Shown here: one piece after another, positions 16,367-24,531 of the stretch
Numbering within the stretch: position 1 is the stretch's first letter
How the letters are laid out: every line of letters begins with the position of its first letter
Source: JADCCX01 sp031431475
GTDB lineage: Bacteria; Pseudomonadota; Alphaproteobacteria; Rhizobiales; Beijerinckiaceae
DNA length: 31,783 nucleotides
Reading direction: 5' to 3'
Assembly: GCA_031431475.1 (NCBI GenBank)
Contig: JANPDL010000010.1
Location: 1 to 31,783, forward strand
The notes under the pieces: generated by a model
Seen by the model: the letters and a program-made list of their open reading frames with translations, nothing else
Databases searched by the model: none
Told to the model about the DNA's origin: nothing
Program-made: the position numbers and the translations under genes

Positions 16367-16375
16367 CAGTCTAGC
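16367..16375 (-). promoter_or_regulatory. GCTAGACTG element upstream of xerC
   Basis: On the minus strand GCTAGACTG ends 5 nt before the xerC ATG, the same geometry as GCTAAAGCC before mutS and purL. It fits the GCTAnA core of an alphaproteobacterial -10 element for a leaderless transcript. The match is weaker than for the other two genes. Confidence 0.3.
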
Positions 16376-16410
16376 GTGGAGGGTTTAACGGGATGCTGCA
16401 TGAGATTTGT

Positions 16411-16543
16411 GCGTTTCTCGAGGCTCCGCTGCGCTCCGCACCTCGAAATGAGGGAATCTGTGTTGGGCATCAACAACCATAGATATGCCGACCACCATCT
16501 CGTCATTTCGAGGTGCGCAGCGCAGCGGAGCCTCGAGAAACGC
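16411..16543. repeat. 41-bp inverted repeat between xerC and priA (REP/MITE-like)
   Basis: Left arm 16411-16451 and right arm 16503-16543 are reverse complements at 40 of 41 positions, around a 51-bp spacer. The arm core reads GAGGCTCCGCTGCGCTCCGC and is itself partly palindromic. Weaker inverted similarity seems to extend outward on both sides to about 16389 and 16566. This kind of GAGG...GCTCCGC...CCTC palindrome is typical of interspersed intergenic repeats in alphaproteobacteria. It carries no gene. Confidence 0.85.
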
Positions 16544-16581
16544 AAGACGCCTCTGCCTCATCCTGATAACCCCTGAATCTC

Positions 16582-18819
16582 ATGCCCGACTCACCCAGCA
16601 TAGAAGCCCTTTTCGAAACGCCAACCAGTGTGGTGGACGTCCTGTTGCCGCTCGCCCTGGACAAGGCCTACAGCTACCGCGCTCCCCAAGGACTCACGCT
16701 GAACGCAGGCGATCTGGTCACGGTGCCGCTCGGCACGCGCGAAACCATCGGCGTGGTCTGGGACCGCGATCCTGACGCACCAGCGGGCAGCGGTGGCAAC
16801 CTCAAGGCCGTGATCGCCCGTCATGACTGGCCGCCCATGTCAGCCAATCTTCGGCGGTTCGTGGACTGGATCGCGAGCTACACCCTTGCTCCCAAGGGCA
16901 TGGTGGCGCGGATGGCGATCCGTGATCCGGAAGCCGCCAGTGCTGAAAAGCCGCGTTACGGTGTGCGTCTCACGGGCAATCATCCGGCCAAGTTGACGGA
17001 TGCGCGCAGCCGCGTGATTTTGGTCGCGCAAGGCGGGTTTGCATTCCCCAAGAGCGATCTCGCCAGACTGGCCGGCGTATCCACCGGCGTGATCGATGCG
17101 CTGGTCGATGCCGAGGTGATGGAAGCGGTACCCTTGCCGCTCGAAAGTGTCGCACCTGCGCCCGACCCCGATCATGCGGTGACGGACCTGAGCGCCATGC
17201 AGATAGAGGCTGCAACAGCACTGGTTACTGCCGTTACCAATGCTAAATTTGCGGTCAGCCTGCTGGAAGGCATCACGGGATCAGGCAAGACCGAGGTGTA
17301 TTTCGAGGCCGTGGCCGCAGCCGTGCGCGCCGGGCGGCAGGTGCTGATCTTGATGCCCGAAATCGCGCTTACCGCGCAGTTCCTCGCCCGTTTCGAGAAG
17401 CGCTTTGGCGTCAAACCTGCCGAATGGCATTCCGGCGTCGGCAGCAGCAAAAAGGACCGGCTCTGGCGTGCCATCGCAGCGGGTGAGGCCAAGGTGGTGG
17501 TCGGTGCCCGCTCGGCCCTGTTCCTGCCCTTCGCACAACTCGGCCTCGTCATTATCGATGAGGAGCACGAGCAAGCATACAAGCAGGAAGACGGCGTGCA
17601 TTACCATGCCCGTGACATGGCCGTGGTGCGCGGACGTATCGAGGGCTGTGCGGTGATCCTGGCATCGGCCACGCCATCGGTGGAAAGCCGGGTGAATGCC
17701 ACGAGCGGCCGCTACGCCCATGTGCGGCTGCCGGAACGCTTTGGCGGGCGTAAGCTGCCGACACTCGCGGCCATCGACCTCAAGGCCCATCCCATGCGGC
17801 CCGGCAGCTGGATCTCTGGCCCGTTGAAAGACGCTGTCGCCAAGACACTGGAGACAGGTGATCAGGCGCTCTTGTTTCTCAACCGCCGGGGATATGCGCC
17901 GCTGACGCTCTGTCGCCATTGTGGCCACCGCTGGCAATGCCCGGATTGCAGCGCCTGGCTGGTGGAACACCGCTTTCGCCGCTCGCTCGTGTGCCATCAT
18001 TGCGGCCATATCGAGCGCACGCCGCAGCGCTGCGAAGCCTGTGGCACGGAAAACAGCCTCACGGTATGCGGCCCCGGCGTTGAGCGGCTGGCAGAAGAGG
18101 TCGCCGTCACCTTCCCCGGCGTGCGAACCATCGTGCTCTCCTCGGATTTTCCGGGTGGCACCGAACGGCTGAAGCGTGAGCTGGATGCGGTGGCCGCAGG
18201 TGAATTCCAGCTGATCGTCGGCACGCAACTCGTGGCCAAGGGCCACAATTTTCCCGGCCTCGCTCTCGTCGGCGTGGTCGATGCGGATGTCGGCCTGACC
18301 AGCGGTGATCCCCGAGCCGCCGAGCGCACGTTCCAGTTGTTGCAACAAGTGACGGGCAGGGCCGGGCGCGGCGACGTCGCGGGGCGCGGACTGATCCAGA
18401 CCCATGATCCGGATCACCCGGTGATCAAGGCTATTCTCTCCGGTGATGCAGAGCGCTTCTATGCCGAGGAGATTGCCATGCGCCGGGCGGCGAAACTGCC
18501 GCCGTTCGGACGTCTTGCAGGCATCGTCATCTCAGGTCCGGACAAGAATGCAGCAGAACTGCACGCGCGCAGTCTGGCGCGTGCAGGCTTGCAACTTCTG
18601 AACGCGTACGATGAGCCACGCTGGCACGGCTTGTCGCTGCTGGGTCCGGCCGAAGCTCCCATCGCGCTGATCCGGGGGAAGTATCGCTTCCGCCTGCTGG
18701 TGCGCAGCCCGCGCGAAGGCGATCTTCAGGGCTTCCTGCGCTCGATGCTGGCCAATGGCCCAAAGAAGCGCGGGGGCATCCGCGTCGGTGTTGATGTCGA
18801 TCCGATGAGTTTTGTCTAG
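16582..18819 (+). CDS. priA: Primosomal protein N' (replication restart helicase PriA)
   Basis: 745-residue superfamily-2 3'-5' DNA helicase that recognises stalled forks and reloads the replisome. The N-terminal DNA-binding domain (VDVLLPLALDKAYSY, VTVPLG) is followed by the helicase core with Walker A GITGSGKTE (230-238) and DEEH (326-329). The zinc-binding module has all eight cysteines (444, 447, 453, 456, 471, 474, 483 and 486). Helicase motifs continue with VGTQLVAKGHNFPG and QVTGRAGRG. Length and order are normal. The ATG at 16582 has no obvious Shine-Dalgarno sequence. The TAG stop overlaps that of the convergent downstream gene in the palindrome CTAG. Confidence 0.96.
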   Translation: MPDSPSIEALFETPTSVVDVLLPLALDKAYSYRAPQGLTLNAGDLVTVPLGTRETIGVVWDRDPDAPAGSGGNLKAVIARHDWPPMSANLRRFVDWIASYTLAPKGMVARMAIRDPEAASAEKPRYGVRLTGNHPAKLTDARSRVILVAQGGFAFPKSDLARLAGVSTGVIDALVDAEVMEAVPLPLESVAPAPDPDHAVTDLSAMQIEAATALVTAVTNAKFAVSLLEGITGSGKTEVYFEAVAAAVRAGRQVLILMPEIALTAQFLARFEKRFGVKPAEWHSGVGSSKKDRLWRAIAAGEAKVVVGARSALFLPFAQLGLVIIDEEHEQAYKQEDGVHYHARDMAVVRGRIEGCAVILASATPSVESRVNATSGRYAHVRLPERFGGRKLPTLAAIDLKAHPMRPGSWISGPLKDAVAKTLETGDQALLFLNRRGYAPLTLCRHCGHRWQCPDCSAWLVEHRFRRSLVCHHCGHIERTPQRCEACGTENSLTVCGPGVERLAEEVAVTFPGVRTIVLSSDFPGGTERLKRELDAVAAGEFQLIVGTQLVAKGHNFPGLALVGVVDADVGLTSGDPRAAERTFQLLQQVTGRAGRGDVAGRGLIQTHDPDHPVIKAILSGDAERFYAEEIAMRRAAKLPPFGRLAGIVISGPDKNAAELHARSLARAGLQLLNAYDEPRWHGLSLLGPAEAPIALIRGKYRFRLLVRSPREGDLQGFLRSMLANGPKKRGGIRVGVDVDPMSFV

Positions 18820-19232
18820 AGACGCGCCCCGGCCAGAACGCGGCACATGCTGGTGCGAACCGTATTGGCATCCGCTACCTGACCGACCTGTATCATGAAC
18901 ACTGCATCGACACGCGTGGCATTGCCTGCCCTGCGGGCCGTGATGCGCAAGGTCTGGGGACGACCCGACCCCGATGTTTCCTGTACGGCGGTCAGCGACC
19001 CCGAGGCGTTATCGACCGCGATATTGCTGAAACCTTCGGCGAGCATGGCCGAACGCAGGTTGCTGACTGCCTTTCGCTGATCAAGACCGGAGAAGTTCTG
19101 CGAGGTGCGGAAATTCAGGGCGGTGATCAAGACTGTCCCCTCGACCTGAAAATTCTCCTGGCAGCTTTGCGCCAATGCAGGAGTGGTTCCCAGAAGTGCG
19201 GTCAGGGTACCGATAGCAAAACGGATTCTCAT
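18816..19232 (-). CDS. Hypothetical secreted protein
   Basis: 138-residue protein of unknown function with a clear signal peptide (MRIRFAIGTLTALLGTTPALAQ, cleavage near residue 21). The mature part is a small alpha/beta-looking domain with two cysteines (Cys24 and Cys130) at opposite ends that could form a disulfide in the periplasm. ATG 19232 is preceded on the minus strand by a GGGAGAAG ribosome-binding site. The stop codon overlaps the priA stop. It lies downstream of the paa operon on the same strand, 166 bp after paaE, with no metabolic link apparent. Confidence 0.75.
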   Translation of the reverse strand: MRIRFAIGTLTALLGTTPALAQSCQENFQVEGTVLITALNFRTSQNFSGLDQRKAVSNLRSAMLAEGFSNIAVDNASGSLTAVQETSGSGRPQTLRITARRAGNATRVDAVFMIQVGQVADANTVRTSMCRVLAGARL

Positions 19233-19398
19233 GTGTTTCTTCTCCCGGAACAGCCGCCCAACTGTCCGAAGTGATTGCGGAAATCAGCCCGTGTCGGGAG
19301 TAGCATATCAATCAAGGCTGTCGATCCGGGCAAGCTCATGGTTGCGAGAAAACAAGGCTGAAAGGCCCCGGCGCCTGAATCGCAGCAAGAATCTGCGG

Positions 19399-20472
19399 TC
19401 AAAGCTGGTCAAAATCCAGCGCCAGCGCCAGCGTGGTCGGACGGGCCTGACAGCCAAGGATGAACCCAGCCTTCATTTCCCAGTCTTCCAGCGAGTAGTT
19501 CAGCACCATCTTCGCCGCACCTGATTCGACCTTGCAGCGACAGGTGCAGCACATGCCACCCTTGCAGGAATAGGGCAGTTCGATGCCGTTGCGCTCCGCC
19601 GCATCGATCAGGTTTTCGTCCCCCTCGAGCAGATCAAATGCATAGCGCTTGCCGTCGAGAGTAACCGTGATGCGCGAGACAATTTCCGTAGCGGTGTTTG
19701 AGATGGCGGGCGCTACATATCGCTTGCGCGGCGCGGATGTCGTGAAGAGTTCGACCATGATCCGCTCAGGCACCATGCCAAGCGCCAGAAGCGCGGCCTT
19801 CGCTTCGCGAACCATGCCTTCGGGACCGCACAGGAAAGCTTCATCCACGCTTGCGAGATTCACGATGCCTCTGGCCAGAGCCTCCAGCTTTTCAGCAGTG
19901 ATCCTGCCAGCAAGAACTGCCACGTCCTGCGCCTCACGGGAGAGGACATGCGCGACGGCAAACCGCCCGAGATGGCGGTTTTTCAGATCCTCGATCTCTT
20001 CCGCAAACATCACGGATTGCGAAGTCTGGTTGCCGTAGATCAGGGTGACGCGCGAGGCGGGCTCGCGGCACAGGATGCTGCGGATAATGGAAAGAACCGG
20101 TGTGATGCCTGAGCCTGCTGCTATGCCGAGCACATGTCGCCCAGCGCTTGCCGGTTTTGGCGTGAACCGTCCTTGTGGCGGCATGACATCGATGGTGTCG
20201 CCGACCTTCAGGTTCTCGTTGGCAAAGGTGGAGAATGCACCGCCAACGACCTGCTTGATGCCGATGCGCAGTTCTCCGTCATCTGGCCCTGAACAGATGG
20301 AATAGGAGCGGCGTATGTCCTCGCCGTCGATGCTGGCGCGCAATGTCAGGTATTGCCCCGGAACAAAGGCAAAAGCAGATTGCAGATTTTCCGGCACAGC
20401 AAAGCTGATCGATGCGCTGTCGCGGGTCTCGCGACGGATATTGGCAACAGTGAGGGAATGAAAACGGCTCAT
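19399..20472 (-). CDS. paaE: Phenylacetyl-CoA epoxidase reductase subunit PaaE
   Basis: 357-residue flavin/iron-sulfur reductase that passes electrons from NADPH to the PaaA diiron centre. FAD-binding RRSYS is at 54-58, NADPH-binding GSGITP at 120-125, and the C-terminal plant-type [2Fe-2S] domain has Cys303, Cys308, Cys311 and Cys341. The open frame extends 63 codons further upstream, but that extension lies inside paaD and is basic low-complexity shadow sequence, so I chose ATG 20472 (MSRFHSLTV), 7 nt after the paaD stop and giving a typical PaaE length. It is the last gene of the minus-strand paa operon. Only weak hairpins follow in the 166-bp gap to the next gene. Confidence 0.94.
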   Translation of the reverse strand: MSRFHSLTVANIRRETRDSASISFAVPENLQSAFAFVPGQYLTLRASIDGEDIRRSYSICSGPDDGELRIGIKQVVGGAFSTFANENLKVGDTIDVMPPQGRFTPKPASAGRHVLGIAAGSGITPVLSIIRSILCREPASRVTLIYGNQTSQSVMFAEEIEDLKNRHLGRFAVAHVLSREAQDVAVLAGRITAEKLEALARGIVNLASVDEAFLCGPEGMVREAKAALLALGMVPERIMVELFTTSAPRKRYVAPAISNTATEIVSRITVTLDGKRYAFDLLEGDENLIDAAERNGIELPYSCKGGMCCTCRCKVESGAAKMVLNYSLEDWEMKAGFILGCQARPTTLALALDFDQL

Positions 20473-20479
20473 GCGATGA

Positions 20480-20959
20480 TCAGATACATTTGAATGTGTC
20501 AAAGGGCTCGAGGCAGCTCTCGCAGCGCCAGAGGGATTTGCAGGCGGTTGACCCGAATTCGCTGATCTTGGTAGTCCGGCCAGACTGACAGCGTGGACAG
20601 GCCAGCGCATCATCCTCACCAAAAAGCGCCCGACGTGAGGCCTTGGCTGCTGGCGGCGCAATGCCGTATTCCGTCAGCTTGGTCCTGCCCTCGGCGCTTA
20701 TCCAGTCCGTGGTCCAGGCCGGTGACAGCACGGTGCGGATGCGGGCGTTCGCGAACCCTGCTTCAGCCAGCGCTGTCTGAAGGTCCAGCGCCATGACAGC
20801 CATCGCCGGACAGCCCGAGTAGGTCGGCGTGATGTCAACCTCGATCACGCCATCATCGGCCAGTGCGACACGGCGGATGACGCCCAGATCGTCGAGCGTG
20901 AGCACGGGGATTTCGGGGTCGCAGACGGTGGCGATGGCGGCGCGGGCGCGATCTTCCAT
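20480..20959 (-). CDS. paaD: Phenylacetyl-CoA epoxidase maturation factor PaaD
   Basis: 159-residue PaaD with an N-terminal MIP18/SufT-like (DUF59) domain (CDPEIPVLTLDDLGVI, TPTYSGCPAM with Cys50) and a C-terminal zinc-ribbon-like segment with Cys121, Cys124, Cys146 and Cys149. It is thought to help assemble the metal or Fe-S centres of the epoxidase rather than to catalyse. I chose ATG 20959 because it overlaps the paaC stop as TGATG, matching the coupling at paaB-paaC; two GTG codons immediately upstream are alternatives. All expected cysteines are present. Confidence 0.93.
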   Translation of the reverse strand: MEDRARAAIATVCDPEIPVLTLDDLGVIRRVALADDGVIEVDITPTYSGCPAMAVMALDLQTALAEAGFANARIRTVLSPAWTTDWISAEGRTKLTEYGIAPPAAKASRRALFGEDDALACPRCQSGRTTKISEFGSTACKSLWRCESCLEPFDTFKCI

Positions 20960-21711
20960 CACCACACGGCTCCCGGATGAGCCCGGTGAACAGACTGCAT
21001 CTCGGCCAGCATGCGCGACAGATGCTCGCTATGAATACCGCCTCGCCCGCCGGTCTGGGCATGGTCTTGTCTCGGCAGCGCCAGCGTTGCTTCGGCAAAG
21101 ATATCAGCGATTGTGGCATCGAAAACAGCGCGTAAGGGTGCGGGATCAGGCGCGATGCCAGCCTCGATCAGCACGCGGTCCATGTCATCCGTCTCGAACA
21201 GTTCGCCCGCATAGATCATGAGCTCATCGGCGGCGGTCTGCGTCCGCCCATGGCTCTCTTCCGTGCCGTCGCCAAGGCGGATCACCCATTCCGCCGCATG
21301 GCGGACGTGGTAGGCCATCTCTTTTTCAGCCTTTGCGGCAATACCAGCCAGTGTCTCATCCGCCGACTGAATAAGCGCCTGCAGGAAAGGATGCGCGAAA
21401 GCTGCATAGATCAGCTGGCGCATCATCGTCGTGGCAAAATCGCCGTTCGGCTGCTCCACCAGCAGGACATTGCGATAATCCCGGTCATCGCGGAGATATG
21501 CCAGTACGTCCTCATCGCGGCCCTGCGCTTCTACTTTGCCCGCATAATCATACAGCATCCGCGCCTGGCCAATGAGGTCGAGGCCAAGATTGGAGAGGGC
21601 AATATCTTCCTCCAGAGTCGGACCGCGTCCGGTCCATTCGGACAGTCGGTGGCCGAGCACCAGTGCGTTGTCCGCGAGTCGAAGCGTGTATGTGAAGAGA
21701 TGCTGATCCAT
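20959..21711 (-). CDS. paaC: Phenylacetyl-CoA epoxidase structural subunit PaaC
   Basis: 250-residue ferritin-like subunit that pairs with PaaA and holds it in its active form; in the family PaaC itself is not the catalytic diiron subunit. Characteristic blocks are TYTLRLADNALVLGHRLSEWTGRGP, EEDIALSNLGLDLIGQARMLYDYAG and EMAYHVRHAAEWVIRLGDGT. ATG 21711 overlaps the paaB stop as TGATG, and its stop overlaps paaD the same way, so B, C and D are translationally coupled. Length is normal. Confidence 0.95.
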   Translation of the reverse strand: MDQHLFTYTLRLADNALVLGHRLSEWTGRGPTLEEDIALSNLGLDLIGQARMLYDYAGKVEAQGRDEDVLAYLRDDRDYRNVLLVEQPNGDFATTMMRQLIYAAFAHPFLQALIQSADETLAGIAAKAEKEMAYHVRHAAEWVIRLGDGTEESHGRTQTAADELMIYAGELFETDDMDRVLIEAGIAPDPAPLRAVFDATIADIFAEATLALPRQDHAQTGGRGGIHSEHLSRMLAEMQSVHRAHPGAVW

Positions 21712-21998
21712 CACATATGCCCCACCTCATCCGGCACGTCATAGAACGTGGGATGGCGGTAGACCTTGGACACCGTGGGCTCGAACAGCATGTCCTTGTC
21801 CGCAGGATCGGAAGCCGCGATCAGCTTTGACGGAACCACCCATATCGAGACACCCTCGCCGCGCCGCGTATAGACATCGCGCGCCATCTGCAGCGCCATC
21901 GTGTCGTCAGGGGCGTGCAGGCTGCCGACATGTTTATGGGAGAGGCCCGCCTTGGGACGGATGAAAACTTCATAGAGCGGCATGGCTTGTTCGGTCAT
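21711..21998 (-). CDS. paaB: Phenylacetyl-CoA epoxidase small subunit PaaB
   Basis: 95-residue small subunit of the epoxidase, which bridges PaaAC dimers. The family signature PLYEVFIRPKAGLSHKHVGSLHAPD occupies the N-terminal third, followed by MALQMARDVYTRRGEGVSIWVV and a conserved aromatic tail. I chose ATG 21998 (MTEQAMPLYEV) because GGAG lies 8 nt upstream on the minus strand. A GTG at 22007 that overlaps the paaA stop (GTGA) is an alternative giving 98 residues. The gene ends in the TGATG overlap with paaC. Confidence 0.94.
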   Translation of the reverse strand: MTEQAMPLYEVFIRPKAGLSHKHVGSLHAPDDTMALQMARDVYTRRGEGVSIWVVPSKLIAASDPADKDMLFEPTVSKVYRHPTFYDVPDEVGHM

Positions 21999-22003
21999 CG
22001 CCC

Positions 22004-23008
22004 TCACTCCGCCGCCATCATCATCGTCGCGGCCTTGCGCAACCGTCGCTTTTCCGCATGTGCCAGCGCAGCCTCACGCACCCAGGCACCTGCTTCATGT
22101 GCTTCGTTGCGTGCCTTGAGGCGCTGGCGGTTGCAGGGTCCGTCGCCTGACAGCACGCGTTTGAATTCGGACCAGTCTATGGTGCCGAATGTATAATGTC
22201 CGCTCGCCTCATCCAGCTTGAGGTCACGATCAGGGATCATAAGGCCCATGAACTCGGCCTGCGGAACCATGGCATCCACGAATTTCTGGCGAAGTTCATC
22301 GTTGGAAAAGCGCTTGATCTTCCAGCGCGTGGACTGGTCGGAGTGCTGGGACTCGCCATCGGGTGGGCCGAACATCATCAGACAAGGCCACCACCATCGG
22401 TTCAGCGCATCCTGCGCCATGGCTTTTTGTGCGGGTGTGCCTTTTGAGAGCGTGTGCGTGATCTCGAAGCCCTGCCGCTGGTGGAAGCTCTCTTCCTTGC
22501 AGATACGGATCATGGCGCGCGCATAGGGTCCGTAGCTGCAGCGGCAAAGCGGGATCTGGTTCATGATAGCTGCGCCATCAACGAGCCAGCCGATGGCTCC
22601 CATATCCGCCCATGTCAGCGTCGGATAATTGAAGATGGAGGAGTATTTCGCCTTGCCGCTGAGCAGTTGTTCGTTCAGCTCCTCGCGGCTGACTCCCAGC
22701 GTCTCGGCCGCAGAGTAGAGGTAATGGCCATGCCCTGCCTCGTCCTGCACCTTGGACAGCAGCACCGCCTTGCGCTTGAGCGATGGCGCGCGCGTGATCC
22801 AGTTGCCCTCGGGCTGCATGCCGATGATCTCAGAATGGGCATGCTGCGAAATCTGGCGGATGAGCGTGCGGCGATAAGCCTCCGGCATCCAGTCCTTCGC
22901 TTCTATCTTTTCCTCGGCGGCGCAGCGCGCTTCGAAGCGAGCAAGCTGTTCGGCATCCTCGACAACGGATGGCGCACGGTCTTTCTGGTCCAGAGCCTGA
23001 GCGTACAT
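22004..23008 (-). CDS. paaA: Phenylacetyl-CoA epoxidase catalytic subunit PaaA
   Basis: 334-residue diiron oxygenase subunit that converts phenylacetyl-CoA, O2 and reducing power into ring-1,2-epoxyphenylacetyl-CoA. Candidate iron ligands are in QHAHSEIIG (Glu60), VQDEAGHGHY (Glu90, His93) and KEESFHQRQGF (Glu172/173, His176). TRWKIKRFSNDELRQKFVD and the C-terminal DWSEFKRVL block are typical. ATG 23008 has a strong AGGAGGG site 7 nt upstream. A candidate promoter lies between it and paaX, so paaABCDE may be transcribed both from the upstream operon and on its own. Confidence 0.97.
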   Translation of the reverse strand: MYAQALDQKDRAPSVVEDAEQLARFEARCAAEEKIEAKDWMPEAYRRTLIRQISQHAHSEIIGMQPEGNWITRAPSLKRKAVLLSKVQDEAGHGHYLYSAAETLGVSREELNEQLLSGKAKYSSIFNYPTLTWADMGAIGWLVDGAAIMNQIPLCRCSYGPYARAMIRICKEESFHQRQGFEITHTLSKGTPAQKAMAQDALNRWWWPCLMMFGPPDGESQHSDQSTRWKIKRFSNDELRQKFVDAMVPQAEFMGLMIPDRDLKLDEASGHYTFGTIDWSEFKRVLSGDGPCNRQRLKARNEAHEAGAWVREAALAHAEKRRLRKAATMMMAAE

Positions 23009-23026
23009 GGAAGACCCTCCTGAAGC

Positions 23027-23054
23027 TTTATATCACAAAAAACTCATACATCAA
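23027..23054 (-). promoter_or_regulatory. Candidate internal promoter for paaABCDE
   Basis: On the minus strand TTGATG (23054-23049) is followed after 16 bp by TATAAA (23032-23027), about 20 bp before the paaA start. The -35 overlaps the last codons of paaX. The local AT-rich composition contrasts with the rest of the operon and supports a regulatory role, but no experiment is implied. Confidence 0.4.
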
Positions 23055-23904
23055 ATTTTTCTGTAACAGATTGTATCTTGCCGCTGCGAAAGCCTGTTTC
23101 AGACACCCAGCGTTCCGATGGTTCGTCCAGCGCATCCAGGCATCGGGAAAGCATCTCACGCGCCGCTTCCCCCGCCCAATCCGCGGGCAAGGCAGTCACA
23201 GGCAGGATCGGATCGCGCAGCAGCAGTCTGCGCATTCCGTGAACGAGCACGACGCGTGCGATAATCGCCACATCCGGTGAAAGTTCGGGTGCTATGGTCT
23301 CAAAGCGCCGGATAAATTCGGCATAAGACAGATTGAGAGCGTCGATGCGCCAGAGCTCGCGGGCAGCGACTGCACTTTCTCCTGTGGCAGGAGTTTCGGC
23401 CAGAATGCAATCAACCGGCAGGTCTGACAGCGACTTCTGACGATGCACGGGCTTGAGCGCCGTGGTTGCGGAAAGAAACCGGAAGCCGTCGCGCTCAAGC
23501 CGGGTTCGGGCACTGGCGCGGTCCGGCATACGATCAATCGCGGCCAGATAGAGCGCCCCGGTCGGGACGGGAAGCTTGCGTCCGTAAATCAGGTCCGAGG
23601 CCTTTGCGAAGTCAGCAGCACTGTTGCGGCTAAGCCGGTAAAAGGTATTTCGTCCGCTCTTCTCGCGCACCAATACTCCATTGGCGACGAGGCGCGACAG
23701 GCTGGTGCGGACAATACCCGCATCCAGGCCGAGGCGCTCAAGCAGATCGAGCAGATGACCCGTCCAGATCGGCCCGGGATCAACATCCCTGCCTTGCCGC
23801 ATGACGATATCGCCGAAGATTGTGACGATCAGCGACCAGACGCGAAGTGGCTTGTCCGCATGCAGCGCATCAAGGAAAGGGGCGGCAGTCATGGGTTGAG
23901 CCAT
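23044..23904 (-). CDS. paaX: Phenylacetate degradation transcriptional repressor PaaX
   Basis: 286-residue PaaX-family regulator. In characterised systems PaaX represses paa promoters and is released by phenylacetyl-CoA. The N-terminal winged-helix region is visible at about 23-91 (SLIVTIFGD, then LGLDAGIVRTSLSRLVANGVLVREKSGRNTFYRLS), followed by the conserved PaaX middle domain and a C-terminal LVHGMRRLLLRDPILPVTALPADWAGEAAR block. ATG 23904 has no clear Shine-Dalgarno sequence; Met5 at 23892 is an alternative. It lies between paaR and paaA in the same direction, with its 3' end containing the candidate paaA promoter and palindrome. Confidence 0.93.
   Translation of the reverse strand: MAQPMTAAPFLDALHADKPLRVWSLIVTIFGDIVMRQGRDVDPGPIWTGHLLDLLERLGLDAGIVRTSLSRLVANGVLVREKSGRNTFYRLSRNSAADFAKASDLIYGRKLPVPTGALYLAAIDRMPDRASARTRLERDGFRFLSATTALKPVHRQKSLSDLPVDCILAETPATGESAVAARELWRIDALNLSYAEFIRRFETIAPELSPDVAIIARVVLVHGMRRLLLRDPILPVTALPADWAGEAAREMLSRCLDALDEPSERWVSETGFRSGKIQSVTEKFDV
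23060..23070. promoter_or_regulatory. Palindrome TCTGTAACAGA, possible operator
   Basis: Perfect 11-bp palindrome (arms TCTGT/ACAGA) lying inside the last codons of paaX, 5 bp upstream of the candidate paaA -35. ATACA (23046-23050) and TGTAT (23072-23076) form a further inverted pair around it. It is a plausible site for PaaX or PaaR, though the binding motif in this group is not known to me. Confidence 0.3.
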
Positions 23905-23934
23905 ACGCGGAAAAGTGCCGGGAGCAAGAGTTCT

Positions 23935-24525
23935 TCAGGTTACAGCACGGATGCCGGTTGAGAACATTTGCGCGGCCATGACAGCATAGTCTTCGCGGCT
24001 GACACTGCCACCCTCGCGGAACCACATGTATTTCCAGTTCAGTGTGCCGAAGATCGACATGGTGAGTGGCTTGATGGTGGATCGTGAAAGCCTGGGGTTC
24101 AACGCGGATACCACACCCGCCATGACATCCACGAGCCGCCGCTCCAGCTCCTTGAGTTCGCCCTGCTGTTCCGCCGCAAGCTGGCCCAGATGGTTGATCT
24201 GGATCTTGTGCTCGGCGTCAGCATCCCGGTAGCAATCGAGGATGGCGCTGATCACACGATGCAGCCGCTGTTCCGGCGCAAGCGCAGGATCATCCGCAGC
24301 TTCGGTCGCCTCGACCAGTTCCACCAGATGACTCTGGATGATATCAAACAGCAGATCATCCTTGGCGCGGTAATAGTGATAGAAAAGCGCTTTCGAGACG
24401 CCGAGCGCTAAAGCGATTTCGCTCATCGAAGTGCGGTCGAAGCCTTGCTCGGCAAAGAGCTGCGCACTCTTGCGCAGAATGGCCAGACGCTTGTCGTCAT
24501 AATCGGCAGCACGGGGGCGGGCCAT
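23935..24525 (-). CDS. paaR: TetR-family regulator of the phenylacetate cluster
   Basis: 196-residue TetR-type regulator. The helix-turn-helix is at about 34-53 (MSEIALALGVSKALFYHYYR), preceded by the usual KRLAILRKSAQLFAEQGFDRTS helix. The C-terminal ligand domain contains LNWKYMWFREGGSVS, a pattern I associate with TetR proteins in phenylacetate gene clusters (often called PaaR). It lies 6 bp after paaK and 30 bp before paaX, so the cluster encodes two different repressors. The palindrome TTGACC-GTGT-GGTCAA in the paaG/paaN divergent region is a good candidate operator. The symbol rests on context. Confidence 0.85.
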   Translation of the reverse strand: MARPRAADYDDKRLAILRKSAQLFAEQGFDRTSMSEIALALGVSKALFYHYYRAKDDLLFDIIQSHLVELVEATEAADDPALAPEQRLHRVISAILDCYRDADAEHKIQINHLGQLAAEQQGELKELERRLVDVMAGVVSALNPRLSRSTIKPLTMSIFGTLNWKYMWFREGGSVSREDYAVMAAQMFSTGIRAVT

Positions 24526-24531
24526 TCCGGA

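Noticed and set aside
17281..18417. A 378-codon frame antisense to priA
   Set aside because: The priA reading frame has all eight zinc cysteines and the helicase motifs across this stretch; the antisense product has no recognisable features.
19340..19398. Terminator for the paa operon downstream of paaE
   Set aside because: Only short stems such as CGCAG/CTGCG and AGGC/GCCT are present, without a proper T-run on the minus strand.
20473..20661. An N-terminal extension of PaaE by 63 residues
   Set aside because: The extension lies within paaD in another frame, is basic and proline-rich, and would exceed the family length. ATG 20472 gives a normal PaaE.
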